DNA of 64,000 bases from Vogesella urethralis (GCF_007644045.2 NZ_VMDW02000098.1:62001-126000); one strand, 5' to 3'; positions 36,801-48,701 are shown, numbered from the stretch's first letter. The notes: generated by a model from the letters alone, not told the origin. Translations and numbers: made by a program.

Positions 36801-37395
36801 TCAGGCGGCTGTGAGCCAGGCACTGACGCTGGCCTGCCAGCCATCGGGCTCGCCGGCCGGCAGCGTGTGTTCGGCACCCGCCAGTTGCAAGCGTGCGTGG
36901 CTGGCGTCGAACCACAGCTCGCCCTGGGTAAAGCGGCGGTACTGCGCCGGTTCGGTCTGCATGGCCGCGAAATCCAGCCGCTGCCAGCTATGGCTGGCGG
37001 CCGGCTGCCACAACCATTAGGGCCTGTTAACACTATTTCTTGCTGCGGCGCAGGCTCGAGAAGTTTTCCAATGCCAGGCGGAGGGCGATGCGCTGGGTGG
37101 TTCCCAGCGCAAGCCCGACAACGCCGCAGTGGGAAGCTTATCGGGCCTGCCCTTCGGGGCGCGCGCCATGCGGGGCACTGCTTTGTCAAACCGTGCTGGC
37201 AGGGATCGCCCTGCTGCGCCCGGTTTTTCGCGCATTGCCACCGCCTGACAAGCGCCGCCGCATCAAAAATAGCGTTAACAGGCCCTAGTACACCTGCTCG
37301 GGCGGGCTGCCTGGCGGCTGGTCCAGGCGCTTGATTTCCAGCAGGCTGCCGGCAGCGCCGTAGAAGGCAAACAGACAACGCAGTGGCAGCATCAT
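36801..37395 (-). pseudogene. small gene split by a MITE-like insertion
   Basis: The 5' part (37288-37395) starts at ATG 37395, whose ATGA overlaps the yehS stop, and encodes 36 residues beginning MMLPLRCLFAFYGAAGSLLE before a TAG made by the insertion end. After the 266-bp element, the frame 36801-37016 goes on with about 72 more residues (WLWQPAASHSWQRLDF...). Both parts read in the same direction and the coupling to yehS suggests one gene of about 108 codons. Caution: removing the element with a TA target leaves an in-frame TAA at the joint, so either the excision model is off by a few bases or the parts were never one gene. The family is not recognised. Confidence 0.5.
37020..37285. mobile_element. 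MITE-like element, 266 bp, TA target duplication
   Basis: Terminal inverted repeats GGGCCTGTTAACACTATTT (37020-37038) and, inverted, GGGCCTGTTAACGCTATTTT at the other end (37266-37285) differ at one base over 19; weaker similarity runs about 10 bp further in. TA flanks both ends (37018-37019 and 37286-37287), in a YTAR context as liked by IS5/IS427-type transposases. There is no transposase; open frames inside are short and unlike any protein. It lies within the small gene after yehS. Confidence 0.8.
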
Positions 37396-37874
37396 GCCCC
37401 CGTCTTGTGGGCCATGTCCGGGCGGTGCTTCATCGCCAGGCCCTTGAGCAGGTAGCGCAGGAACTGGTCGCCGCAGACGCGGTAGTTTTTGTGGCCGGGT
37501 TTGCGGAACAGCGCGCCCACTTCGGCCGACGACACCTGGAAGCCGGTACGGGCGATCAGCGCTTCGATGTCTTCCTGCTTCAGCTCGAACGCCACGCGCA
37601 GCTTTTTCAGGATGTCGTTGTTGTTCAGGCGCAGCGCTGGCGGCGGCAGCGGGGCGTCGTCGCGGCGGCCGCGGCGTTCGATGATCAGGCCGTCCAGGAA
37701 GGCGGACAGCAGCTCGTCGCTGCAGCTGTCAAAGCCGTCTTCGTCGTCTTTTTTCAGCAGGGCGGCAAAGTCGTCGTCGGCGTACGGCTCCACATGCTGC
37801 AGGATGGCCAGCATGCGTTTGTCGCTGATGTTCAGGATGAAGCGCACGCTGCGCAGGATGTCGTTGTTGAGCAT
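37392..37874 (-). CDS. yehS: DUF1456-family protein, YehS-like
   Basis: 160 residues made of two related halves, each opening with a L-N-N-D-I-L-R/K pattern (MLNNDILRSVRFILNISDKRM at the start, LNNNDILKKLRVAFELKQED near 84), as in DUF1456. The function is unknown. Its stop overlaps the next small gene's start. A motif-pair hairpin lies 14 nt upstream of its ATG. Confidence 0.9.
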   Translation of the reverse strand: MLNNDILRSVRFILNISDKRMLAILQHVEPYADDDFAALLKKDDEDGFDSCSDELLSAFLDGLIIERRGRRDDAPLPPPALRLNNNDILKKLRVAFELKQEDIEALIARTGFQVSSAEVGALFRKPGHKNYRVCGDQFLRYLLKGLAMKHRPDMAHKTGA

Positions 37875-37888
37875 GGTGGTATCGCAAA

Positions 37889-37921
37889 AAGGTTGGCCGC
37901 AGGTGGCGTGCGGCCAACCTT
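37889..37921 (-). terminator. terminator built from an inverted pair of the uptake-like motif
   Basis: AAGGTTGGCCGCA (37889-37901) and its exact complement (37909-37921) form a 13-bp stem with a 7-nt loop. On the minus strand the stem is followed by five T (37886-37890), so it is a rho-independent terminator for the M28 peptidase gene that ends at 37928. Both arms are exact 11-mers of the dispersed motif, the same use that Neisseria makes of paired uptake sequences. Confidence 0.88.
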
Positions 37922-37927
37922 GCGGCG

Positions 37928-39184
37928 TCAGCGGGCGGCGCTGTTGCCGTCCTGCCCCAGTTCGACAGCGTAGGACAGGGCCAGGCGGGCAAACTTCAGC
38001 GCGTGCGCGGCCTGGTTGCCCATATTGGCCAGCGTGTCGCCGCTGGTGTGAATATGGGGATTGTAATCGCTAAAGCGCGATTCGAACGGCAATGTTGCCG
38101 CGTAGCCTTGCTGGTGCCACGAGGCGTGGTCGGAGCAACCGTAGTTGCATTTGTCGTAGCCCACCTTCAGCGCAGGCTGGTAGGTGCGGATCAGATTGGC
38201 CACAAACGCATTTTGCGCAGCGTTGGTGTAGTCGGTGTACAGGTAGATGTCCTCGGCGCTGCCTTGCCAGTTGGTCATGTCCAGCTGCAGCACGCCCACC
38301 ACGTTGGCTTTCTGCTTTTTATGGCGGGCGGCGATGTCGCCGGACCCGCGCAGGCCCACCTCTTCGGCGGCGTAGGCGATGAACTTCAGCGTGCGCTGCG
38401 GCCGGTAGTTGGCGTCGGCCAGCACGCGGATCACCTCGCTGAGCGTGGCAACGCCGCTGGCGTCATCGTCGGCGCCCGGCGCGCGGCTGTTTTCGGTGGT
38501 GTTGCCGATGGTGGAGTCCAGGTGCGCGCCCAGTACCACCACCTCGCTGGCCTTGCTGCGCCCCGGTACGGTCAGCATGACCGATTTTTGCGGGTAGCCG
38601 GTATGGCTGACCTGCTCTACCTTGATGTCGCTGCGGCGGCTGGCCAGCTGTTGCCAGTGGCGGTACAGCCAGTTGGCCGCATTGACGCCGTGGCTGGTGG
38701 TGTAAAAGCGGTTCTGGTAGGCCGCCAGGCTGCCGATGGTGGTGAGCAGGTTGCTTTCCTGCAGTTGCGGCAACAGCGGGTTGACCAGCTTTTGCTGGCG
38801 CAGCGTGTAGTCGGGGGCGGCCGTCGCGGCCAGCAGGCTGCTGCGCGCGCTGGCGGCCACGCTCTGGCGCGCGTGGTTCAGGCTGGTGTGCACCATATAG
38901 CCGCCACAATGGCGTTTCTGGTGATGGATGGCTTCGCTCAGCGCCGGCAGCAGGCTGTCGTCTACCTGCACCAGGTGCACGGTTTCCTGGCTGGGGGCCA
39001 GGCTGCGCTGGCTGGCCGGGCGGCCGCTGTCGTTGCGCAGGGTGTGCTGTTCGCGGCTGGCGCTGGCCGGTGACAGTTGTTGCAGCAGGCGGTAGCCATC
39101 GTCACCGATGGACAGCCACACCGGCGCGGCATGGCAGAAAGGGCTGGCCAGCAGGGTAGCCAGTAGCAGGGGGCGGAGTGTCAT
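37928..39184 (-). CDS. secreted M28-family aminopeptidase (Vibrio leucyl aminopeptidase type)
   Basis: Extracellular zinc aminopeptidase of 418 residues. Signal peptide 1-20 (ends FCHA), an N-terminal propeptide-like part (21-140), then the M28 core with two-zinc ligands visible in VLGAHLDS, GADDDASG, YAAEEVGLRGS, LQLDMTNWQG and DYNPHIHTSGDT. KCNYGCSDHASW holds the conserved disulfide. ATG 39184 yields the signal peptide. Just upstream lies an M4 protease on the same strand, 68 bp away, so the two exoenzymes may be expressed together. Confidence 0.92.
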   Translation of the reverse strand: MTLRPLLLATLLASPFCHAAPVWLSIGDDGYRLLQQLSPASASREQHTLRNDSGRPASQRSLAPSQETVHLVQVDDSLLPALSEAIHHQKRHCGGYMVHTSLNHARQSVAASARSSLLAATAAPDYTLRQQKLVNPLLPQLQESNLLTTIGSLAAYQNRFYTTSHGVNAANWLYRHWQQLASRRSDIKVEQVSHTGYPQKSVMLTVPGRSKASEVVVLGAHLDSTIGNTTENSRAPGADDDASGVATLSEVIRVLADANYRPQRTLKFIAYAAEEVGLRGSGDIAARHKKQKANVVGVLQLDMTNWQGSAEDIYLYTDYTNAAQNAFVANLIRTYQPALKVGYDKCNYGCSDHASWHQQGYAATLPFESRFSDYNPHIHTSGDTLANMGNQAAHALKFARLALSYAVELGQDGNSAAR

Positions 39185-39252
39185 GGCGTATTCCTTTTCC
39201 GGGCGCAAAAAAACCGGTACCGCACAGGGCGGCACCGGTGCGGGCTACGGGC

Positions 39253-40902
<1,650 letters not shown>

Positions 40903-40961
40903 TCATGGCTGTTGGCATTTATCTGTCCTTTCGTTCAGGCGCCTGTGTAGCCAAAATGAAT

Positions 40962-40979
40962 AATCTACGCGTTTAGATT
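40962..40979. promoter_or_regulatory. inverted repeat upstream of the M4 protease
   Basis: AATCTA and TAGATT arms separated by 6 bp, about 200 bp upstream of the GTG start within the AT-rich 307-bp gap 40762-41068. This could be a regulator site. It does not look like a lux-type box. The gap otherwise holds only the pdxH terminator. Confidence 0.35.
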
Positions 40980-41021
40980 CTGTTTGAAATGAAAGCGTCT
41001 TTTCTGTTTTTGACTTCAAAA

Positions 41022-41049
41022 TGCAACAAGCCGCCCGTGGGCGGCTTGT
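41022..41049 (-). terminator. terminator after pdxH
   Basis: An 11-bp perfect stem (41026-41036 with 41039-41049), with a tight 2-nt spacer that would open to a 4-nt loop, and TGCATTTT following on the minus strand. It closes the pdxH transcript. Confidence 0.75.
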
Positions 41050-41068
41050 GGGTTAGCGCAGGGTAAAC

Positions 41069-41710
41069 TCAGGGCGCCAGGCGGCTGCGTGCCCAGCTGG
41101 CGTCGGCGGCCAGCGTGTACAGCACGCGGTCGTGCAGGCGGCTGGGGCGGCCCTGCCAGAATTCGATGCGGTCCGGCACGATGGCGTAACCTCCCCAGTG
41201 CGGCGGGCGCGGTACCGACAGCGGGTGCTTCAGGCCAAAGCTGGCGGCACGGGTCACCAGCACGGTCTTGCTGTCGATCTCGGTACTCTGTTCGCTGGCC
41301 CAAGCGCCGATGCGGCTGGTGTACGGGCGGCTGGCGAAGTAGGCGTCGGATACCTCGGGCGCCACTTGCGCCACGCGGCCTTCAATGCGTACCTGGCGTT
41401 CCAGCTCCGGCCAGAAGAAGGTCACCGCCACATAGGGGTTGGCCGCCAGCTGGCGACCTTTGCGGCTAAGGTAGTTGGTGTAGAACACCAGTTGGCCGTT
41501 TTCCACGCCTTTGAGCAGCACGATGCGCGCCGACGGGCGGCCGCTGTCGTCTACGGTGGCGATGTGCATGGCGGTGGGTTCGTGCACCTGCGAGGCGATG
41601 GCTTCGTTCAGCCACACTTCAAACTGGGCTACCGCGTCCGGCAGGCAATCGTCGGGCGACAGTTCTTTCTTGCTGTATTCGAGGCGGATATCGGCGAGGT
41701 TCAGCGACAT
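41069..41710 (-). CDS. pdxH: pyridoxamine 5'-phosphate oxidase
   Basis: FMN enzyme that oxidises pyridoxine- or pyridoxamine-5'-phosphate to PLP. 213 residues with [21 protein letters not shown] near 65, [51 protein letters not shown] and the C-terminal [14 protein letters not shown], all standard. ATG 41710 gives [12 protein letters not shown] as usual. Many nearby enzymes use PLP (metB-like, dsdA, alaC, racemase, bioF). Its leader carries the second copy of the structured element. Confidence 0.96.
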   Translation of the reverse strand: MSLNLADIRLEYSKKELSPDDCLPDAVAQFEVWLNEAIASQVHEPTAMHIATVDDSGRPSARIVLLKGVENGQLVFYTNYLSRKGRQLAANPYVAVTFFWPELERQVRIEGRVAQVAPEVSDAYFASRPYTSRIGAWASEQSTEIDSKTVLVTRAASFGLKHPLSVPRPPHWGGYAIVPDRIEFWQGRPSRLHDRVLYTLAADASWARSRLAP

Positions 41711-41761
41711 GGTCGGGCTCCACAGGCATGAGGGCGGCGTTGGCGCCGCCCGAGATCGATA

Positions 41762-41853
41762 ACCCACCCGCTTGGCAGCGCAAACCGGGTGGGTCTTGAA
41801 AGCAGCAAGGCTGCGGACGCAAGGACTAAGGTGGTGCGGCCCGGCTTTGCCGG
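41762..41853 (-). repeat. candidate structured RNA element, copy 2 (upstream of pdxH)
   Basis: A 92-bp block aligned with 35105-35197. Its hairpin has a 9-bp outer stem (41762-41770 with 41786-41794), a C-C mismatch, an inner TTG/CAA stem and a loop with the same GCGC-containing core. Shared blocks GGCTGCGGA and GTGGTGCGGCCCG follow in the same order and spacing. Between the LysR gene stop and the pdxH start, 52 bp from the latter; a second GC hairpin (41733-41752) sits still closer to the start. Confidence 0.55.
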
Positions 41854-41926
41854 GGCCAGTACGCGCTAGCCGGTGCCTGGCGCTGCAGCCTGGTGCGGCG
41901 TCGGCGCCGCACGGGGTTGGCCGCCA

Positions 41927-42817
41927 TCATACGCCGGCGGCTGGCGGCTGGCCCAGACTGTTTGCCAGGAAATCCACCAACATGCGCACCTTGGGCGATA
42001 GCTGGCGGTTGTGCGGGTACAGCGCCCAGATGCCTTCTTCCGGCGGCTGCCAGGCGGTCAGCAGCGCTTGCAGTGCGCCGCTGGCCAGGTGCGCGGCCAC
42101 GTAGTAATCGGGTAGCTGCACGATGCCGTGGCCGGCCAGTGCCGCTTGGGTGAGCGCGTGGCCGCTGTTGCAGCGCAGGCGGCCGTGTACCCGCAGCGGG
42201 CGGCGCTTGCCGTGTTCGCCGATGAACCAGTGCTCGTGGCTGCCCAGCAGGCAGTTGTGCTGCTCCAGCGTGGCCAGGGTGTGTGGCGTGCCGTGCGCAG
42301 CCAGGTAGGCCGGTGCGGCGCAAATGTGCAGGTGGCGGCCGGCCAGCCGGCGCGCGATCAGGCTGGAGTCGGGCAGCTGGCCGATGCGGATGGCCAGGTC
42401 GTAGCCGTCGTGTACCAGGTCCAGCACCTCGTTGCTCAGCTGCAGCTTGATGTCCAGCGCCGGGTAGCGCTGGCCGAACTGCAGCAGCAGCGGCGCGATG
42501 TGGCTTTCGCCGTAGGCCAGCGGCGCGGTCACTTTCAGGCTGCCTTGCGGCGTGGACAGGTGCTGCGACACCGCGCGCTCGGCCTCGCCCAGCGAGTCCA
42601 GCAACTGGCGGCAGTGCTGCAGGTAGAGCTGGCCGGTGTCGGTGAGCGTGACGTGGCGGGTACTGCGGTACAGCAGCTGGGTGCCCAGCCGCGCTTCCAG
42701 CCGCGTCAGTTGGCGGCTCACCTGCGATACCGACAGCCCCAGCACCTGCGCGGCGCGGGTAAAGCTGCCGTGTTCCGCTACGGCGGCAAATTCGCACACC
42801 CCTTCCCATGCCAGCAT
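41927..42817 (-). CDS. LysR-family regulator divergent from frmA
   Basis: 296 residues with the N-terminal helix-turn-helix (FAAVAEHGSFTRAAQVLGLS to LEARLG, about 10-50) and a substrate domain. It is transcribed away from frmA with 99 bp between starts, the usual layout for a LysR activator and its target; control of formaldehyde detoxification is therefore inferred. The intergenic space includes one full motif copy at 42884. Confidence 0.9.
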   Translation of the reverse strand: MLAWEGVCEFAAVAEHGSFTRAAQVLGLSVSQVSRQLTRLEARLGTQLLYRSTRHVTLTDTGQLYLQHCRQLLDSLGEAERAVSQHLSTPQGSLKVTAPLAYGESHIAPLLLQFGQRYPALDIKLQLSNEVLDLVHDGYDLAIRIGQLPDSSLIARRLAGRHLHICAAPAYLAAHGTPHTLATLEQHNCLLGSHEHWFIGEHGKRRPLRVHGRLRCNSGHALTQAALAGHGIVQLPDYYVAAHLASGALQALLTAWQPPEEGIWALYPHNRQLSPKVRMLVDFLANSLGQPPAAGV

Positions 42818-42904
42818 TATTGCACCCTGTAAAAAATCATTTGCCGATAGCGTGGATTATCCCGCAATCAAAGCCCAATACAATGCGGCCAACCTTTTTA
42901 CTGA

Positions 42905-44044
<1,140 letters not shown>

Positions 44045-44054
44045 CCCATCGCCT

Positions 44055-44079
44055 TGCGGCCAACCTGGGGTTGGCCGCA
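44055..44079. repeat. inverted pair of the full 11-mer motif between frmA and fghA
   Basis: TGCGGCCAACC (44055-44065), TGG, then GGTTGGCCGCA (44069-44079): an 11-bp stem with a 3-nt loop in the 49-bp gap between frmA and fghA. No T tract, so it would act as an intercistronic hairpin, not a clean terminator. Confidence 0.88.
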
Positions 44080-44093
44080 GTCAGGAAACCACC

Positions 44094-44945
44094 ATGACCC
44101 TGCAACAGATCAGCTGCAATCGCAGTTTTGGCGGCGAGCACCGCCAGTACACCCACGCCTCGGCCGTGCTCGGCTGCAGCATGCGCTTTGCCGTCTACCT
44201 GCCGCCGGCGGTCTTGGCCGGTGCACGCGTGCCGCTGCTGTACTGGCTGTCCGGCCTGACCTGCAGCGACGAAAACTTCATGCAGAAAGCCGGCGCCCAG
44301 CGTGTGGCAGCCGAGCTGGGCATCGCCATCGTGGCGCCGGATACCAGCCCGCGTGGCGACGGCGTGGCCGACGACCCGGCGTACGACCTGGGGCAGGGCG
44401 CCGGTTTTTACCTGAATGCCACCCAGGCACCGTGGGCGGCGCATTACCGCATGTACGACTACGTCAGCCAGGAGCTGCCGGCTTTGCTGGCAGCCCACTT
44501 TGATTTTGGCCCCGCGGCGATTGCCGGCCACAGCATGGGCGGCCACGGCGCGCTGCTGTGTGCGCTGAAACGGCCGCAGGATTACGTATCGGTATCGGCG
44601 TTCAGCCCGATTGCCAACCCGGTGAACGTGCCGTGGGGGCAGAAGGCGTTTGCCGCCTACCTGGGCGACGACCCCAGCGCCTGGCTGGCATGGGACGCCA
44701 GCGAGCTGATGGCGACCGCCACGCCCGCCAGCGCCTTGCCGTGCCGGGTGGACGTGGGGCTGGCTGACAGCTTTCTCGATAGCCAGCTGCAGCCGCAGGC
44801 ACTGGAAGCGGCCGCGGCCAACAGCGGCTACCCGCTGCAATTGCACCGTCACCCGGGCTACGACCACAGCTATTACTTTGTGGCCAGCTTTATCGAGACG
44901 CAGCTGCGTTTCCACGCGGAATACCTGCAAGCAGCCATGCAATAG
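44094..44945 (+). CDS. fghA: S-formylglutathione hydrolase
   Basis: Esterase-D-type alpha/beta hydrolase that splits S-formylglutathione to formate and glutathione. 283 residues: YWLSGLTCSDENFMQKAGAQR near 56, nucleophile Ser in IAGHSMGGHGAL near 145 and the catalytic His in HPGYDHSYYFVASF near 258. It directly follows frmA in the same direction. The ATG 44094 start has GGAAACC upstream. Confidence 0.96.
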   Translation: MTLQQISCNRSFGGEHRQYTHASAVLGCSMRFAVYLPPAVLAGARVPLLYWLSGLTCSDENFMQKAGAQRVAAELGIAIVAPDTSPRGDGVADDPAYDLGQGAGFYLNATQAPWAAHYRMYDYVSQELPALLAAHFDFGPAAIAGHSMGGHGALLCALKRPQDYVSVSAFSPIANPVNVPWGQKAFAAYLGDDPSAWLAWDASELMATATPASALPCRVDVGLADSFLDSQLQPQALEAAAANSGYPLQLHRHPGYDHSYYFVASFIETQLRFHAEYLQAAMQ

Positions 44946-45054
44946 CACGCCATGCTTTGGCGACGATCAAACGCCATCGTCGCCCCTTCCCCTCTCCGGC
45001 GGCGGGTTTTCGGCTAGAATAGCCCGTTTCCCATAGCGGATTTCTCTCGCCACC

Positions 45055-46308
45055 ATGCAGCTGGTTGCCATCGGACTCAATCACCACACCGCGCCCCTCA
45101 CCATTCGTGAGCGGCTGGCCTTTCCGGCAGAAACGCTGCCGGCCGCGCTGGGCCAGCTGGTCGAGTCGCGGGCGGCGCGCGAGGCCACCATTGTGTCCAC
45201 CTGTAACCGCACCGAGCTGTACTGTGCCACCCAGCACCCGGAAGAAGCGCTGCGCTGGCTGGCGGCCTACCACGGCCTGACGCTGGACGAGGTGCGCCCC
45301 TACCTGTACCTGCTGGACGCGCCGGAAGCGGCCCGCCACGCCTTCCGCGTGGCGTCGGGGCTGGACTCCATGGTGCTGGGCGAAACGCAGATCCTGGGCC
45401 AGATCAAGGACGCGGTGCGCACCGCCGAACGCGCCGGCACGCTGGGCAGCCTGCTCAACGGCCTGTTCCAGAAAACCTTCTCGGTGGCCAAGGATGTGCG
45501 CAGCCAGACCGCCGTCGGTGCCAGTTCGGTGTCGATGGCGGCCGCCGGGGTGAAGCTGGCCGAGCAGATTTTTGCCAGCGTCGGCGGCCTGAACGTGCTG
45601 TTCATCGGTGCCGGCGAGATGATCGAGCTGGTGGCCACCCACTTTGCCGCCCGCCAGCCGGCGCGCATTACCGTGGCCAACCGCACGCTGGAGCGCGGCC
45701 AGCGCCTGGCGGCCGAGTTTGGCGGCCAGGCTATCACGCTGTCCGAGCTGCCCGATCAGCTGCAACACTACGACGTGGTGGTCAGCTCCACCGCCAGCCA
45801 GCTGCCCATCATCGGCAAGGGTATGGTGGAGCGCGCCATCAAGGCACGCCGCCATCGCCCGATGTTCATGCTGGACTTGGCCGTGCCGCGCGATATCGAG
45901 GCCGAGGTTGGCCGCATGGACGACGTCTACCTGTACACGGTGGACGACATCGCCGGCATCGTCGAGGTAGGCCAGCAGGCGCGCAACCAGGCGGCGGAAG
46001 AAGCCGAGCTGATCATCAGCCACCGCGTGGCCGAATTTACCGACTGGCTGAAACGCCGCGAGTCGGTACCGCTGATCCGCGCGCTGCGCGACGAGAGCGA
46101 ACGTATCCGCCGCCACGCACTGGAAGCCGCGCACAAGCAGCTGGCCCGTGGCGACGACCCCGAAAAAGTGCTGGAGGCGCTGTCCGTCCAGCTCACCAAC
46201 AAACTGATGCACCCGCCGACGCAGGCGCTGTCTAGCGGCAGCGGCGCGGCGCACGACGCGCAGGTCGAACTGATCGCGCGTTTGTATCGCTTACACCCGG
46301 AGCAGTAA
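45055..46308 (+). CDS. hemA: glutamyl-tRNA reductase
   Basis: First step of C5 tetrapyrrole synthesis: reduces glutamyl-tRNA to glutamate-1-semialdehyde with NADPH. 417 residues with nucleophile Cys in [12 protein letters not shown] near 49, [16 protein letters not shown] near 102, the NADPH fold [15 protein letters not shown] near 187 and the C-terminal dimerisation domain. Its stop overlaps the prfA start (TAATG), the conserved hemA-prfA pairing. Confidence 0.97.
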   Translation: MQLVAIGLNHHTAPLTIRERLAFPAETLPAALGQLVESRAAREATIVSTCNRTELYCATQHPEEALRWLAAYHGLTLDEVRPYLYLLDAPEAARHAFRVASGLDSMVLGETQILGQIKDAVRTAERAGTLGSLLNGLFQKTFSVAKDVRSQTAVGASSVSMAAAGVKLAEQIFASVGGLNVLFIGAGEMIELVATHFAARQPARITVANRTLERGQRLAAEFGGQAITLSELPDQLQHYDVVVSSTASQLPIIGKGMVERAIKARRHRPMFMLDLAVPRDIEAEVGRMDDVYLYTVDDIAGIVEVGQQARNQAAEEAELIISHRVAEFTDWLKRRESVPLIRALRDESERIRRHALEAAHKQLARGDDPEKVLEALSVQLTNKLMHPPTQALSSGSGAAHDAQVELIARLYRLHPEQ

Positions 46309-47384
46309 TGAAACCGTCGATCGCGGCCAAACTCGCCCAGCTGGTAGAACGGCTGGAAGAGGTTACCCACCTGTTGGCAACAGAAAACGCCACCGCCGAT
46401 ATGGATGCTTTCCGCAAGCTGACGCGCGAGCACGCCGAACTGACCCCGGTGGTGGAAACCTTCAACGCCTACCGCCAGTGCGAGGCCGACATTGCCACCG
46501 CCAGCGAGCTGCTGGACGACCCGGACATGAAGGCGTTTGCGCAGGAAGAAATCGCCGAGGCGCGCGAGCGGATCGAGGCGCTGGACATCGAGCTGCAAAA
46601 ACTGCTGCTGCCGAAAGACCCCAACGACGACAAGAACATCCTGCTGGAAATCCGTGCCGGTACCGGCGGCGACGAGGCGGCGCTGTTTGCCGGCGACCTG
46701 CTGCGCATGTACACCCGTTACGCCGAGCGCAACCGCTGGCAGACCGAGATCCTGTCCGCCAGCGAGTCCGACCTGGGCGGCTACAAGGAAGTGATCGTGC
46801 GCATTGCCGGCGACGGTGCCTACTCGCGCCTGAAGTTCGAGTCCGGCGGCCACCGCGTGCAGCGCGTGCCGGCCACCGAAACCCAGGGCCGCATCCACAC
46901 CAGTGCCTGCACCGTGGCAGTGATGCCGGAAGCGGACGAGATTGCCGAGGTGGTGCTGAACCCGGCCGACCTGCGCATCGATACCTACCGCGCCAGCGGC
47001 GCCGGCGGTCAGCACATCAACAAGACCGACTCCGCGGTGCGCATTACCCACTTGCCCACCGGCATCGTGGCCGAGTGCCAGGACGGTCGTTCGCAGCACG
47101 CCAACAAGGCCAGCGCCATGCGCGTGCTGGCGGCGCGCATCTACGACATCCAGCTGCGCGCGCAGCAGCAGAAGGAAGCCGCCGAACGTAAAAGCCTGAT
47201 CGGCTCCGGCGACCGCTCCGAGCGCATCCGCACCTACAACTACCCGCAAGGCCGCATTACCGACCATCGCATCAACCTGACGCTGTACAAGCTGGATTAC
47301 GCGATGGACGGCGACCTGGAAGAGCTGACCAACGCGCTGATCGCCGAGCAGCAGGCCGAGTTGCTGGCGCAACTGGCCGAATAA
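46308..47384 (+). CDS. prfA: peptide chain release factor 1
   Basis: Reads UAA and UAG stop codons and frees the finished peptide. 358 residues; the peptide-release motif GGQ is in [15 protein letters not shown] near 232, and the codon-recognition region is the preceding domain with the usual [18 protein letters not shown] near 185. Translation is coupled to hemA. A terminator follows at 47413. Confidence 0.97.
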   Translation: MKPSIAAKLAQLVERLEEVTHLLATENATADMDAFRKLTREHAELTPVVETFNAYRQCEADIATASELLDDPDMKAFAQEEIAEARERIEALDIELQKLLLPKDPNDDKNILLEIRAGTGGDEAALFAGDLLRMYTRYAERNRWQTEILSASESDLGGYKEVIVRIAGDGAYSRLKFESGGHRVQRVPATETQGRIHTSACTVAVMPEADEIAEVVLNPADLRIDTYRASGAGGQHINKTDSAVRITHLPTGIVAECQDGRSQHANKASAMRVLAARIYDIQLRAQQQKEAAERKSLIGSGDRSERIRTYNYPQGRITDHRINLTLYKLDYAMDGDLEELTNALIAEQQAELLAQLAE

Positions 47385-47412
47385 GCCGCCACCTGCGGCC
47401 AACGATGCCCAG

Positions 47413-47439
47413 GCCCCTTTCCGCAGGAAGGGGCTTTTT
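47413..47439 (+). terminator. rho-independent terminator after hemA-prfA
   Basis: Stem GCCCCTT (47413-47419) with AAGGGGC (47428-47434), 8-nt loop, then five T. Confidence 0.88.
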
Positions 47440-47575
47440 GTTGCCTGCAGTGTGCCGCAGTGTGGTAGGGCGGGTACAGCCGCGTGGCCTGGCGATCGGA
47501 ATGGCCGCTGGCGCTTGGTTTTCAATTTACTTAAATGTATATTGAAGGTGTCAATTCAACCGTACAGGTGCCATC

Positions 47576-47782
47576 ATGTTCCAACGCAATATCGGCAGTA
47601 CCGAGCGTGTCATCCGCATCGTGGCCGGCCTGGCTATCACGGCGCTGGCCTTTGTCGGCCCGCAAACGCCGTGGGCGCTACTGGGCCTGGTGCCGTTGGC
47701 CACTGGCCTGATGGGCTGGTGCCCGCCGTATGCCATCTTTGGTATCAACACTTGCAAGGTGGCGCCCAAGCAAGAGCAGTAA
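47576..47782 (+). CDS. DUF2892-family small membrane protein
   Basis: 68 residues. Starts MFQRNIGSTERVIRIVAGLA; two membrane helices (about 13-32 and 35-50) and WCPPYAIFGINTCK with the family's two Cys. DUF2892 is often fused or linked to rhodanese domains (YgaP), suggesting sulfur chemistry, but no rhodanese is adjacent. It is a single-gene unit with an AT-rich promoter region before it and a strong terminator after. Confidence 0.9.
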   Translation: MFQRNIGSTERVIRIVAGLAITALAFVGPQTPWALLGLVPLATGLMGWCPPYAIFGINTCKVAPKQEQ

Positions 47783-47800
47783 GCGGGTAGCAGGCGCAAA

Positions 47801-47828
47801 AAAAAGCGAGGCAGAAGCCTCGCTTTTT
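47801..47828. terminator. bidirectional terminator between the DUF2892 gene and rlpA
   Basis: A perfect 12-bp stem AAAAAGCGAGGC (47801-47812) with 47817-47828 and a 4-nt loop, A-run on the left and T-run on the right, serving both convergent genes. Confidence 0.93.
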
Positions 47829-47843
47829 GTTTGCTGCACGGTG

Positions 47844-48701
47844 TCAGCGGGTGATCACCGGCGGTACATCCAGCGCCAGCGCGGCCTGGATGGCGTCGCT
47901 GTCCTGGCTGAACGGGCCCATGCGCACGCGGTACAAGCCCTGCTGGTTCACTATCGCCAGCTTGTCGTTGTAGCTGCTGGCGTCGTTGCTGAGCAGCTCG
48001 CGCAACTCGGCTTCTGCCGTAGCCAGGCGGTCGTAGGCGCCCAGCTGCAGGTAGTAAGGCTCACCGCCTGCCGGCTTTTGCATCGAGGCCGGCTTGGTAG
48101 CGATACGGTCGCTGCCCTCCACCGGGAACACGCGTTCCACCACCACATTGCCGTAACCGCTGCGCACGATGCCCAGCTTATGGGCGGCGGCGTAGCTCAG
48201 GTCCATCAGGCGGCTTTTATGGAACGGGCCGCGATCATTGATACGGACAATTACCGACTCGCCGTTCTTCACGTTGGTGACCCTGGCGTAGCTCGGGATC
48301 GGGAGTGTCGGGTGGGCGGCACTCATGGCGAACATGTCGTAGCGTTCACCGGACGAGGTCTTGCGACCGTGGAACTGTTTGCCGTACCAGGAGGCCTTGC
48401 CGGTCTGGCGATAAGGCTTCTCCGAGGCATCCGGGCGGAAACTCATGCCCAGCGCCGAGTACGGCTTGTTGGCGGAAGCGATCAGGGGTTCGGTTTGCGG
48501 TATGGCATCCGGCACCAGATCCAGGTTGACCGGAATCCGGTCTGCCGGGCCGTCATTCTGGAAGTAAGCCCCAGAGTTGCTGCCCGGTTTCTTCACGTTG
48601 GCCTTGGCGGACTGCGTCGCAGTTGCCGGCCTGACAGTGGTACAAGCTACCAGAAAAATGCTGGCACACACGAGCCACAGCCATCGGTAAAAAGGTTTCA
48701 T
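47844..48701 (-). CDS. rlpA: septal-ring lipoprotein RlpA (lytic transglycosylase-like)
   Basis: Outer-membrane lipoprotein acting on denuded glycan at the division septum. 285 residues: signal peptide with lipobox FLVAC (Cys20), the double-psi beta-barrel domain (about 100-190) with GKASWYGKQFHGRKTSSGERYD and VIVRINDRGPF (catalytic Asp), and a C-terminal SPOR domain (about 210-285) with YYLQLGAYDRLATAEAELREL. Divergence from the next gene is 36 bp upstream; trmL is on the same strand. Confidence 0.95.
   Translation of the reverse strand: MKPFYRWLWLVCASIFLVACTTVRPATATQSAKANVKKPGSNSGAYFQNDGPADRIPVNLDLVPDAIPQTEPLIASANKPYSALGMSFRPDASEKPYRQTGKASWYGKQFHGRKTSSGERYDMFAMSAAHPTLPIPSYARVTNVKNGESVIVRINDRGPFHKSRLMDLSYAAAHKLGIVRSGYGNVVVERVFPVEGSDRIATKPASMQKPAGGEPYYLQLGAYDRLATAEAELRELLSNDASSYNDKLAIVNQQGLYRVRMGPFSQDSDAIQAALALDVPPVITR

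Noticed and set aside
37017-37288. Open frames on both strands inside the MITE-like element
   Set aside because: No transposase motif, too short, and defined only by the element ends.
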